Below, one piece after another: positions 17,514 to 26,572 of a stretch of 64,000 nucleotides of DNA. Every line of letters begins with the position of its first letter. The first letter of the stretch is position 1. The notes beneath the pieces are model-generated. The model searched no databases, was not told the DNA's origin, and saw only the letters and a list, made by a program, of their open reading frames with translations. The translations under genes and the position numbers were made by a program. The DNA is from Paenibacillus andongensis. Lineage in GTDB: Bacteria > Bacillota > Bacilli > Paenibacillales > NBRC-103111. Location: the NCBI RefSeq assembly GCF_025369935.1, contig NZ_CP104467.1, positions 3,417,001-3,481,000 on the forward strand, written 5' to 3'.

Positions 17514-18734
17514 ATGAGTGTACTGCATGGCAAAACGATTGTACTCGGCGTGTGCGGAGGCATTGCCGCTTATAAAGCTGCTGCGTTAACGAGTAAATTG
17601 ACACAAGCTGGTGCAATTGTACGTGTAATTATGACCAAATCAGCTGTTGAATTCGTAGCGCCATTAACGTTTCAAACGCTGTCTCGTCATCATGTTTTCG
17701 TGGATACCTTTGACGAGAAAGATCCTTCGGTTGTGTCCCATATCAACTTAGCGGACAGCGCTGACCTCGTGCTTGTTGCGCCTGCGACGGCGAATATGAT
17801 TGGCAAGCTGGCGCTTGGTCTTGGCGATGATATGCTAAGCACTACGCTGCTTGCAACCATGGCGCCGATCTGGGTAGCACCTGCGATGAACGTGCATATG
17901 TATGCGAATCCGGCGGTACAGCATAACATGCAGACGCTTTTGAGCCGTGGCGTGCGTTTTATCGAACCGGGAGAAGGGCAGTTAGCCTGCGGTTACGTTG
18001 GGAAAGGACGGCTTGCTGAACCTGAGGAGATTCTTGCTGCGATTGAGCGGCACTTTAAGGGCGAGGTTAGACGCTTAGAAGGACAACATGTCCTTGTGAC
18101 TGCCGGAGGCACCGTTGAACGCATTGATCCGGTACGTTACATTACGAATGACTCTTCCGGCAAAATGGGCTACGCGATCGCTGAAGAAGCGGCACGTATG
18201 GGAGCCAAGGTGTCATTGATATCAGGGCCATCCGCGTTATGCGCGCCTGAGGGCGTCCAGCTTATTAAAGTTCAGTCAGCTTTGGATATGAGAGATGCCG
18301 TGCTAGCGCGTTTAGATGAAAGTAATCTCATTGTCAAGGCCGCTGCGGTTGCCGATTATCGCCCAGCGGTTGTTTCCGAACAAAAGATCAAAAAGAAGTC
18401 GGACTCGCTAACGCTGGAGCTGATTAAAAATCCGGATATTTTACAGGAAATCGGTGTGCTCAAAAAGCATCAGTTCGTCATCGGATTTGCTGCGGAGACG
18501 GAGCGTTTGGATGAGCATGCGATGGACAAGCTGAACCGCAAAAACTGTGATCTCATCGTTGGTAATGATGTGTCACAGGAAGGTGCGGGCTTTAGCGGAG
18601 ATACGAATGTGGTGCGGTTTTATGATCGTAATGGGCTCGTAGAGGCCCTGCCTATACAGAGTAAGAAAGATGTGGCACGTAGACTGCTTGAGCTTGCAGC
18701 GGATCGTATGCATACCGCAGCGGGGGAATCCTGA
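17514..18734 (+). CDS. coaBC: Phosphopantothenoylcysteine synthetase/decarboxylase
   Basis: A 406-residue bifunctional coenzyme A enzyme. The N-terminal flavin-dependent decarboxylase (CoaC) has VCGGIAAYKAA, the PASANM-like substrate region APAMNVHMY with the ACGYVGKGRL loop; the C-terminal CTP-dependent ligase (CoaB) starts at GQHVLVTAGGTVERIDPVR and carries the KIKKK motif near residue 290. ATG 17514 follows AAAGGGG. It overlaps the priA start by one base (TGATG). Confidence 0.95.
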   Translation: MSVLHGKTIVLGVCGGIAAYKAAALTSKLTQAGAIVRVIMTKSAVEFVAPLTFQTLSRHHVFVDTFDEKDPSVVSHINLADSADLVLVAPATANMIGKLALGLGDDMLSTTLLATMAPIWVAPAMNVHMYANPAVQHNMQTLLSRGVRFIEPGEGQLACGYVGKGRLAEPEEILAAIERHFKGEVRRLEGQHVLVTAGGTVERIDPVRYITNDSSGKMGYAIAEEAARMGAKVSLISGPSALCAPEGVQLIKVQSALDMRDAVLARLDESNLIVKAAAVADYRPAVVSEQKIKKKSDSLTLELIKNPDILQEIGVLKKHQFVIGFAAETERLDEHAMDKLNRKNCDLIVGNDVSQEGAGFSGDTNVVRFYDRNGLVEALPIQSKKDVARRLLELAADRMHTAAGES

Positions 18735-21247
18735 TGTACGCCAAAGTCATTGTCGATGTCCCAGCGAAACAAACAAATCGGGCATTCGACTATGAAGTAC
18801 CCGCATCCTTAAGCAAATGGGTCGAAGTGGGCAGTCGCGTTGGCGTACCTTTCGGCCCTCGGGTGCTGCAAGGCTTTGTTGTCGAACTCCACGAGGAAAC
18901 GCAGGTGGATTCGGCTCGGATCAAGCCGATCCAGAACGTCCTAGACTTGGTTCCTCCACTTACGGAGGAACTTGTGAGTCTGGGGAGATGGGTCAGCCGC
19001 ATGTACTTGTGCCACGAAGTTACGGCGCTCCAGGCGATGCTGCCCGCTGCGCTTAAAGCGAAATATGAACGAGCGATTGGGGTCGGCGAGGAGTCTGGTG
19101 AGCATTCGCTGCTGGACATGTCTGATCTGCAAGAGATTGTTAGCTTCGTGAAGTCCAAAGGTTCCGTCTCGATGGATGCTTTGATGGAGCGTTTTGCAAG
19201 TGACGGCGCCCTCATTAAACAACTGCTGAGCGCAGGTATCCTAACGGAAGTACAAGTGGTCAAAGACCGCATGAACACCAAGAAGGCGTTGACCGTTTTC
19301 CCTCCAGCCGGAGGGAGCGGACTGGAAGAGGCTTTGGCCGAACTTCCAGCCAGGGCTAATAAACAGCAGGATGTGCTGCGCTATTTAATGGAGCATCCGC
19401 ACGCGATTCGGCTTACGGAGCTGATGGAAACGGTGGAGGTCGGCGCTAGTACGGTCAAAAGCTTGGCGGACCGCGGGTGGATTGAGCTGCGCGAGGTCGA
19501 AGTGATGCGCGACCCCTATGCGGGTCGTGCTTTCACGCGGACGAAGCCGCTTCCCTTAACGGAAGAACAGAGCCGTGTCTTCGCGGAAATTCGGGATGCT
19601 GTAGCGGAGGAACGGAATGAGGTATTTCTGCTGCATGGGGTAACGGGTAGCGGTAAAACCGAAGTGTATTTACAATCCATTCAGCAGTGCTTGGATATGG
19701 ATAAAGAAGCGATTGTACTTGTTCCCGAAATTTCGCTGACACCACAGATGGTAGAACGATTTAAAGGGAGGTTCGGCGATTTGGTCGCCGTCCTGCACAG
19801 TCGGTTATCGAATGGCGAACGGTACGACGAATGGCGCAAAATTATGCGCAAGCAAGTGAAGGTTGTGATCGGCGCTCGTTCGGCGATTTTTGCTCCTTTT
19901 ACGAGAATTGGCCTTATTATTATTGATGAAGAGCACGAATCTTCCTATAAGCAGGAGGAGAGCCCCAAATATCACACCCGTGATGTGGCGGTTCAAAGAG
20001 CAAAGCAGCAAAACGCTGTCGTTGTACTTGGTTCCGCAACTCCCTCTCTGGAAAGTATCGAGAAGACAAGGCGACGCCGTGACAGGGAGAAACCTCCTTT
20101 TCGGTTGCTGACGATGCGGGAACGCGTGGCCAGTAGGCCGATGCCCCCAGTTGCTATTGTCGATATGCGTGAGGAGCTGAAAAACGGCAATCGTTCTATG
20201 TTTAGCCGTTCCTTGTATAAAGCGATCGAAGATCGGTTACAAAAGAAAGAACAGATTGTTTTACTGCTGAATCGGCGTGGGTATGCAACGTTCGTGATGT
20301 GCCGTACATGCGGCTTCGTCTCGCAATGTCCGCATTGTGATATTTCACTTACCTATCATCAAAGCTCGCGCATGCTGCGCTGTCATTATTGCGGCTATGC
20401 GGAGCGCGAGGTTACGCAGTGTCCTAGCTGTCAGTCGGAGCATATTCGTCATTTTGGAACAGGAACACAGCGTGTGGAAGAGGAGCTTAGTAAGATTTTT
20501 CCCGGGATTCGGGTCATCCGCATGGATGTCGATACCACGACGGAGAAAGGCTCGCATGAAAAATGGCTGACGATGTTTCGCGAGAAGCAGGCGGATGTGC
20601 TGCTTGGCACGCAGATGGTAGCCAAAGGGCTGGATTTTCCCGACGTGACCCTAGTGGGGGTTATCGCAGCGGATACGGTGCTTAATCTGCCGGATTTCCG
20701 TTCAGCGGAGCGGACTTTTCAGTTGTTAACACAGGTTGCTGGCCGGGCGGGTCGTCATGAAAAGCAAGGGGAAGTGTTCGTCCAGACCTACACACCTGAA
20801 CATTATAGTGTGCAGTATGCAAGCCAGCACGATTATATCGCTTTTGCGAACCACGAACTTGATATACGCGCAAATTTAGGCTATCCGCCTTATCAGCGGT
20901 TGATTCTGGTCACCTTCTCGCATGAGCAGGTCCCACTTCTGGTGCGTTCTGCGGAGGCTTTTGTAACGAGATTGAAAGAGATTGCTTTTACGTATCAGGC
21001 TCAGCAGGTGGATCTGTTTACGAACACGTTGTCCACGGATCAATCTTTTCAAATGGACGTGTTAGGACCTGTTGCATCGCCGATTTCACGAATCAAAGAT
21101 AGATATCGATTCCAATGCGTGGTAAAATATCGTGGGGAAGATCAGGCTGCAGAGATCGTGGCTAAAGCAGTGGCTTGGTTTGAAGAGCGCTCAGCGAAAG
21201 AAAAGCTGCTGATTAGCGTGGATGTAGACCCGCAATATTTGATGTAA
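18734..21247 (+). CDS. priA: Primosomal protein N' (replication restart helicase)
   Basis: An 837-residue superfamily 2 helicase that reloads the replisome at collapsed forks. The N-terminal DNA-binding domain covers residues 1-110; Walker A is GVTGSGKTEVY near residue 300, DEEH in box II, and eight cysteines of the zinc module lie in CRTCGFVSQCPHCD and CHYCGYAEREVTQCPSC. GRAGRH is motif VI. Slightly longer than E. coli PriA, as usual in Bacillales. Coupled to coaBC. Confidence 0.96.
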   Translation: MYAKVIVDVPAKQTNRAFDYEVPASLSKWVEVGSRVGVPFGPRVLQGFVVELHEETQVDSARIKPIQNVLDLVPPLTEELVSLGRWVSRMYLCHEVTALQAMLPAALKAKYERAIGVGEESGEHSLLDMSDLQEIVSFVKSKGSVSMDALMERFASDGALIKQLLSAGILTEVQVVKDRMNTKKALTVFPPAGGSGLEEALAELPARANKQQDVLRYLMEHPHAIRLTELMETVEVGASTVKSLADRGWIELREVEVMRDPYAGRAFTRTKPLPLTEEQSRVFAEIRDAVAEERNEVFLLHGVTGSGKTEVYLQSIQQCLDMDKEAIVLVPEISLTPQMVERFKGRFGDLVAVLHSRLSNGERYDEWRKIMRKQVKVVIGARSAIFAPFTRIGLIIIDEEHESSYKQEESPKYHTRDVAVQRAKQQNAVVVLGSATPSLESIEKTRRRRDREKPPFRLLTMRERVASRPMPPVAIVDMREELKNGNRSMFSRSLYKAIEDRLQKKEQIVLLLNRRGYATFVMCRTCGFVSQCPHCDISLTYHQSSRMLRCHYCGYAEREVTQCPSCQSEHIRHFGTGTQRVEEELSKIFPGIRVIRMDVDTTTEKGSHEKWLTMFREKQADVLLGTQMVAKGLDFPDVTLVGVIAADTVLNLPDFRSAERTFQLLTQVAGRAGRHEKQGEVFVQTYTPEHYSVQYASQHDYIAFANHELDIRANLGYPPYQRLILVTFSHEQVPLLVRSAEAFVTRLKEIAFTYQAQQVDLFTNTLSTDQSFQMDVLGPVASPISRIKDRYRFQCVVKYRGEDQAAEIVAKAVAWFEERSAKEKLLISVDVDPQYLM

Positions 21248-21288
21248 TGAACCCCAAATAGAGAAGACTTCAAAGGTAGGTGCACATT

Positions 21289-21771
21289 ATGGCTATTCGT
21301 ATTATTGTTAAAGATCCAGATCCGGTGCTGCGTGAGAAAGCCATCACGGTTACGAAATTTAATTCCAATCTGCATAAACTGCTCGATGATATGGCAGATA
21401 CGATGTATGAAGCGGAGGGCGTGGGTCTTGCTGCCCCGCAAATCGGTATTCTTAAACGTGTTATTGTTATGGATTGCGGAGAAGAACACGGTGGATTAAT
21501 TGAAATGGTAAATCCTGAGGTTGTCACTTCCAGTGGTGAACAACTGGGGCCGGAAGGCTGCTTAAGCATTCCCGGACTTCGCGGCGATGTGCTTCGACCG
21601 CTCCATGTTACGGCCAAAGGTCAAGATCGTGATGGAAATCCGATTGAAGTGACGGGTACGGATTTGCTGGCTCGCTGCATTTTCCATGAAATTGATCACT
21701 TGAACGGTGTTCTCTTTACGGATCTTGCGACCAAAACGTATACGGCTGAAGAAGAGGAAGATTCCGAGTGA
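21289..21771 (+). CDS. def: Peptide deformylase
   Basis: A 160-residue metalloenzyme removing the formyl group from nascent N-terminal methionine. The three signatures are GVGLAAPQIG, EGCLSIPG (metal cysteine) and HEIDHLNGVLF (metal histidines and catalytic glutamate). ATG 21289 is preferred to an in-frame GTG at 21280. It overlaps fmt by four bases, coupling deformylation with formylation. Confidence 0.96.
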   Translation: MAIRIIVKDPDPVLREKAITVTKFNSNLHKLLDDMADTMYEAEGVGLAAPQIGILKRVIVMDCGEEHGGLIEMVNPEVVTSSGEQLGPEGCLSIPGLRGDVLRPLHVTAKGQDRDGNPIEVTGTDLLARCIFHEIDHLNGVLFTDLATKTYTAEEEEDSE

Positions 21772-22745
21772 ACATTATTTTCATGGGCACGCCGGATTTT
21801 GCAGTACCCTCCTTGCGTCTGCTCTTGGAGGAAGGCTATAACGTAACGACAGTTGTCACGCAACCGGATCGGCCGAAAGGGCGCAAGCGCGTTCTGACGC
21901 CGCCTCCGGTGAAGGTGGAAGCAGAAAAGCACGGGATTCCGGTGCTTCAGCCGGAGAAATTGCGTCAAGCGGATTCGGTTGAGCTTTTGAGACAATTGAA
22001 ACCGGATTTGATTGTGACAGCCGCTTACGGACAGATTTTGCCCAAAGCTGTTTTGGATCTGCCCCAGTATGGGTGTATTAACATCCATGCTTCGCTGCTG
22101 CCCAAATATCGAGGCGGGGCGCCGATTCATCATGCTGTGATTCGCGGTGAAGCCGTAACTGGCGTTACGATTATGTACATGGCCGTAGGTCTTGATACCG
22201 GCGATATGATTTCAAAGGTGGAGCTTCCGATCGAAGATACGGATACGACGGGCTCATTATTTGAAAAGCTAAGTATAGCCGGTGCTGATCTACTTAAGCG
22301 TACATTGCCGGATTTACTGGCAGGACGTATTCAGGCTGTTACACAAAATGAGGCAGAAGCCATTTATTCTCCGAATATCCGCAGGGAGGACGAGTTGATC
22401 GATTGGTCACGTTCTGCTGTCGAGCTTTGGAATCAAGTACGCGGTTTAAACCCGTTCCCCGGCGCCTATACGCTCTGGAATGGGGAAGTTATGAAAGTGT
22501 GGGCTAGCGCCAATCCGAAAAGTTTTTCGGATCCAAGAAGCCGAAACTTCTCCGAAATCAGCGGTGACGCACCTGTTCCGGGAACTGTACTCGGCAGTAG
22601 TGAGCAGGGCATTGAAGTGATGACAGGTGAAGGTACGCTGTGGTTGACCGAGATCCAACCTTCGGGCAAAAAGGCGATGCCCGTGTCAGAGTTCGTAAGA
22701 GGGGTGCAAATCCCAGCGGGTACGGTATTCGGACAGAGTAACTAA
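21768..22745 (+). CDS. fmt: Methionyl-tRNA formyltransferase
   Basis: A 325-residue enzyme formylating initiator Met-tRNA. N-terminal MNIIFMGTPDFAVPSL; catalytic region HASLLPKYRGGAPIHHAV around residue 108; C-terminal tRNA-binding domain after residue 210. The start is GTG within GTGA overlapping the def stop. The segment around residues 240-262 (KSFSDPRSRNFSEISGDAP) looks like a small insertion in the C-terminal domain. Confidence 0.95.
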   Translation: MNIIFMGTPDFAVPSLRLLLEEGYNVTTVVTQPDRPKGRKRVLTPPPVKVEAEKHGIPVLQPEKLRQADSVELLRQLKPDLIVTAAYGQILPKAVLDLPQYGCINIHASLLPKYRGGAPIHHAVIRGEAVTGVTIMYMAVGLDTGDMISKVELPIEDTDTTGSLFEKLSIAGADLLKRTLPDLLAGRIQAVTQNEAEAIYSPNIRREDELIDWSRSAVELWNQVRGLNPFPGAYTLWNGEVMKVWASANPKSFSDPRSRNFSEISGDAPVPGTVLGSSEQGIEVMTGEGTLWLTEIQPSGKKAMPVSEFVRGVQIPAGTVFGQSN

Positions 22746-22762
22746 AAAATGAGGTATTCGAT

Positions 22763-24220
22763 TTGTCAACGCAAAAACCAACTCGTCCGCAAAACGGACT
22801 TATGAAACCGCAGGGGGCCGGCAAGCCCTCTGCTCCAAAATCATCCTCAGGCGCTGCGAAGAGCAGCGCTGTTAAGCATTCTGCCCGTGATGCGGCGCTC
22901 GATGTGTTGATTCGGGTTGAAGAAAATCAATCGTACAGCAATTTGCTGCTAAACCAGATATTGCAAAAGCATGCTCTGGAGCGGGCGGATGCGGGACTGG
23001 CGACGGAGCTTGTTTATGGGACCATCGGACGGAAAAATACGATCGATTTCTTCTTGGAGCGTTTCGTTAGCAAAGGGCTCGCGAAGCTCGAACCCTGGGT
23101 GAGATGCTTGCTGCGGCTGAGCTTCTACCAGCTGCATTATTTGGACCGCATTCCCGACCATGCGGTCGTGAGCGAAGCGGTCAATATCGCGAAGCGCCGA
23201 GGCCATCAAGGCATCTCGGGCATGGTCAACGGCGTGCTGCGCGCAGTCATCCGCAGCAAAGAGGAGCTCACGCTGCCGGCTGCGCTCGGCGACGTGAAGC
23301 GCATCGCGCTGAGCCATTCCCATCCGGAATGGCTCGTGCGCCGGTGGATTCGTCAGCTGGGTGCCGAGCTGACGGAACAGATCTGTGCGGCGAACAATGA
23401 GCCGCCGCACGTCAGCATTCGCGCGAACGCGAGGCGCCGCAGTCGCTTGGAGCTGCTGGAGCAGCTCCAAGGCAGCGGCCTCAGCGCGGAAGCGTCAGAG
23501 CTGGCCCCGGCCGGCATCCTTGTGCAGGGAGCCGGGAACATGGCGTTAGTCCCCGGCTTCCAGCAGGGGGACTTCTCGATTCAAGACGAGAGCTCGATGC
23601 TCGTCGCCGAAGCTCTGGATCCGCGTCCAGGCATGACGGTGCTGGACTGCTGCGCCGCCCCTGGCGGCAAGACCGCGCACATCGCCGAGAAGATGGACGA
23701 TGTGGGCAAGATCTGGGCTTGTGATCTGCACGAGCACAAGCAGAAGCTGATCGCAGATCAAGCGGAGCGTCTGGGACTGTCGTCCATTCAGACGCTGGTG
23801 ATGGATGCTGCGAAGCTGGACGAACATTTTGCGGCGGAGTCATTTGACCGCATCCTGCTCGATGCGCCTTGCTCGGGCCTTGGGGTCATTCGCCGCAAGC
23901 CCGACCTCAAGTGGGCGAAGCAGGAGGCGGAGATTGACGCGATTAGCGAGCTGCAGCGTGCTATTCTGAGCAAAGTGCATAGGCTGCTCAAGCCGGGCGG
24001 CGTGCTGGTCTACAGCACGTGCACGATTGAGCACGCGGAGAACGCGGGCATGGTTGAGCGCTTCCTCGCTGAGCATAGCGAGTTTGAGCTAGCGCCACTG
24101 CCGGCGGATGTGTTCGCAAGCATTGACCCTGCCGCAGCCGCAGCTGGTATGGTGCAAATCCTGCCGCAGCAGTTCCATTCCGACGGTTTCTTCATTGCAC
24201 GGCTGCGCAAACGTGCATAG
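22763..24220 (+). CDS. rsmB: 16S rRNA m5C967 methyltransferase
   Basis: A 485-residue RsmB/Sun protein. After a low-complexity Ser/Ala/Lys N-terminal tail (residues 1-38) comes a NusB-like RNA-binding domain (about 40-175) and a SAM methyltransferase domain with CCAAPGGKTAHIAE; catalytic cysteines are in DAPCSGLGV and YSTCTIEHAEN. Start is TTG 22763 with GAGG 8 bases upstream. From about 23,060 to 24,200 the codons become strongly G/C-ending, unlike the first 300 bases of the same gene. Confidence 0.93.
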   Translation: MSTQKPTRPQNGLMKPQGAGKPSAPKSSSGAAKSSAVKHSARDAALDVLIRVEENQSYSNLLLNQILQKHALERADAGLATELVYGTIGRKNTIDFFLERFVSKGLAKLEPWVRCLLRLSFYQLHYLDRIPDHAVVSEAVNIAKRRGHQGISGMVNGVLRAVIRSKEELTLPAALGDVKRIALSHSHPEWLVRRWIRQLGAELTEQICAANNEPPHVSIRANARRRSRLELLEQLQGSGLSAEASELAPAGILVQGAGNMALVPGFQQGDFSIQDESSMLVAEALDPRPGMTVLDCCAAPGGKTAHIAEKMDDVGKIWACDLHEHKQKLIADQAERLGLSSIQTLVMDAAKLDEHFAAESFDRILLDAPCSGLGVIRRKPDLKWAKQEAEIDAISELQRAILSKVHRLLKPGGVLVYSTCTIEHAENAGMVERFLAEHSEFELAPLPADVFASIDPAAAAAGMVQILPQQFHSDGFFIARLRKRA

Positions 24221-24246
24221 CGTGTTGGCCGCAGACTGCGCATCGG

Positions 24247-24445
24247 TTTTTCTTAATTTAACTGTATTTACTACAGTAAAATTAAGAAAAACGGGGCATC
24301 GAAGGGGACAAACTGCATGTTGTACAGCAAAAATGACCTAATCGGGGAAATTAAGCTGATTTCGTCTAAATCAACTGCACTTTTTACAGTTAATTGCCTA
24401 AAAATAGGCGTTGGCGTTCGATTTAACTGCACTTTATGCAGCTAA
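24247..24445. repeat. Four spaced AACTGYA...TRCAGTT palindromic repeats
   Basis: The 495-base gap between rsmB and rlmN contains no gene. It holds a long near-perfect hairpin at 24247-24291 (TTTTTCTTAATTT arm, inner ACTGTA/TACAGT), which also works as the rsmB terminator, then three related palindromes: AACTGCATGTTGTACAGC (24311-24328), AACTGCACTTTTTACAGTTA (24373-24392) and AACTGCACTTTATGCAGCTA (24425-24444), about 50-60 bases apart. They look like REP-style elements or repeated regulator sites. The remaining 24446-24700 shows nothing further that I can identify. Confidence 0.65.
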
Positions 24446-24715
24446 TGTTCGGGTGGTCGAGTTCAATGGTTTGATAGAGAGCGTAAATGGCTTCACGGTG
24501 GTGGTTTCTCTTGAACTTTCGGTCGAAGTCGATTTGCATAGGCGGTACACGTCAATTAAGTAAATTCTGATCCCATATGGCCTCTCTATAAGGGTACTCG
24601 GTCAGGTAAAATGCCTATCGTTCGCAGCGGCTAGCCACGGGGACGTGTGTTCGTTCTCGCTTTGTGATAAAATAACATACGATTAGCAAAAAATCAGGAC
24701 AAATAACAACAGGTT

Positions 24716-25792
24716 GTGATAAATGTGGGAAATAAGCCTTATGAGAAAGATAAACCGTTTGTATATGATTTGAATTGGGACGAATGGCAAAGCTGGGTGA
24801 AAGAGAACGGCGAGTCCTCTTTTCGTGCCGGGCAAATTTTCGATTGGCTTTATATTAAGCGGGTATTCAGCTTCGATGAGATGTCGAACTTGCCGAAGTC
24901 GCTGCGTGACAAACTGAAAGATCAGTTTGAGTTCGTTACGCTTTCCGAAATTGCCAAGTATCAGTCGCAGGACGGTACAGTCAAATTTTTGTTTGAATTG
25001 GAAGACAAGAACGCCATTGAAACAGTTGTCATGAAGCACAACTACGGTAACAGTATTTGCGTAACAACGCAGGTAGGGTGTCGTGTAGGTTGTACGTTTT
25101 GTGCATCGACGTTGGGCGGTTTGAAGCGGGATTTGAGACCAGGTGAGATTGTAGCTCAAGTCGTTAAGGCGCAGAAATTGCTGGATGAGACGCAGGAACG
25201 AATTTCTTCCATCGTGATCATGGGGATCGGCGAGCCGTTTGAAAACTATGAAGCGACTATGAATTTCCTGCGCGTCATGATTCATCCGAAGGGATTGAAC
25301 ATCGGACAGCGCCATATCACGGTTTCGACGAGTGGTATTGTGCCGAACATTTATAAGTTTGCGGATGAGAATTTGCAAGTGAATTTGGCGATTTCAATTC
25401 ATGCGCCGAATGATACGCTCAGATCCAAGCTAATGCCGGTCAATCGTAGATTCCCATTCGTAGATTTAATTGAAGCTTGCAAGTATTACATTGCCAAAAC
25501 CGGCAGACGCATTACGTTTGAATATGCCCTTATGGGGGAAGTGAATGACCAGCCTGAACATGCTGAGGAACTAGCGCAAGTGCTGAAGGATATGCCGCTT
25601 AGCCACGTGAACCTGATTCCTGTGAATTTCGTGGCCGAACGGGATTTCAAACGTACGCCTAGGGATGATATTTTCACCTTCCAACGTATTCTTGAGAAGG
25701 GCAAAATTAATGCCACCATACGTCGTGAACAAGGTAGTGACATTGCTGCTGCCTGCGGACAACTGCGCGCGAAGCATATGGAGAACAAGTAA
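24716..25792 (+). CDS. rlmN: 23S rRNA/tRNA A2503/A37 methyltransferase RlmN
   Basis: A 358-residue radical-SAM enzyme. The iron-sulfur cluster cysteines are in [11 protein letters not shown], the SAM-binding region in [13 protein letters not shown], and the essential C-terminal cysteine lies in [10 protein letters not shown], which forms the methyl-cysteine intermediate. GTG 24716 is the longest start; a GTG at 24725 is also in frame. It leads directly to prpC-prkC (15-base gap), as in B. subtilis yloN-prpC-prkC. Confidence 0.94.
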   Translation: MINVGNKPYEKDKPFVYDLNWDEWQSWVKENGESSFRAGQIFDWLYIKRVFSFDEMSNLPKSLRDKLKDQFEFVTLSEIAKYQSQDGTVKFLFELEDKNAIETVVMKHNYGNSICVTTQVGCRVGCTFCASTLGGLKRDLRPGEIVAQVVKAQKLLDETQERISSIVIMGIGEPFENYEATMNFLRVMIHPKGLNIGQRHITVSTSGIVPNIYKFADENLQVNLAISIHAPNDTLRSKLMPVNRRFPFVDLIEACKYYIAKTGRRITFEYALMGEVNDQPEHAEELAQVLKDMPLSHVNLIPVNFVAERDFKRTPRDDIFTFQRILEKGKINATIRREQGSDIAAACGQLRAKHMENK

Positions 25793-25807
25793 TGAGGTGA
25801 AATCCGG

Positions 25808-26572
25808 ATGAAGATGGTAAGCCGTACCGATATTGGCAAAGTCCGTTTAGTGAATGAGGACCGAGCTGCCATCCATCATGATCTCAATGGCTTATCTTTG
25901 GCTATTGTGGCTGATGGCATGGGAGGACATCAAGCTGGTGATATTGCCAGCCAAATGGCCATCGAAATGATTGCAGACGAGCTGCAATCGATCCATTGGG
26001 GAATGTCTGTTGAAGCTTGTAAGCAAGTGCTGAAGGAAGCCATTGAAAAGGCGAATGAGAAAATTTATGAATTCGCCTCAGGGCAAGAAAGTTATCATGG
26101 TATGGGAACGACGGTTGTTGCCATTATTGCTTCGCAAGAGCTTCTAATTATTGGACATATCGGTGACAGTCGCGCTTACAAGATCGCCGGTGAATCGATC
26201 ACACAACTAACGGAAGATCATTCTTTGGTGTATGAGCTCGTGAAGAACGGGCAGATTACCATCGAAGAGGCCGATCATCACCCTAGACGCAACTGGATTA
26301 CTCGTGCGCTAGGCACAGAGCCGGGCGTAGAGGTGGATCTCTATGAGTACGCGTGGCGTCCGGGTGATATCGTTCTGATCTGTACGGACGGTTTGAGCGG
26401 GTTGGTGGATTCCAGCGCCATTTTAAGAATCGTCAATTCACATGAACGTATGGAAGATGCGGCGGAAAAGTTGATTCAAAGCGCGCTTGATGAAGGTGGA
26501 GACGATAACGTAACGGTCGTTTTACTTGCGCACGATCATGATTCGGACGAAAAAAGGGGTGATGGGAATTGA
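25808..26572 (+). CDS. prpC: PP2C-type protein phosphatase PrpC
   Basis: A 254-residue PPM phosphatase. Metal-binding motifs are visible in VNEDRAAIH, VADGMGGH, GHIGDSRAY, CTDGLSGLVD and EGGDDNVTVV. It dephosphorylates PrkC and PrkC substrates. GAGGTGA precedes the ATG. It overlaps prkC by four bases. Confidence 0.96.
   Translation: MKMVSRTDIGKVRLVNEDRAAIHHDLNGLSLAIVADGMGGHQAGDIASQMAIEMIADELQSIHWGMSVEACKQVLKEAIEKANEKIYEFASGQESYHGMGTTVVAIIASQELLIIGHIGDSRAYKIAGESITQLTEDHSLVYELVKNGQITIEEADHHPRRNWITRALGTEPGVEVDLYEYAWRPGDIVLICTDGLSGLVDSSAILRIVNSHERMEDAAEKLIQSALDEGGDDNVTVVLLAHDHDSDEKRGDGN

Noticed and set aside
24683..25378. 231-codon open frame antisense to rlmN
   Set aside because: rlmN motifs on the plus strand are unambiguous over the same bases.
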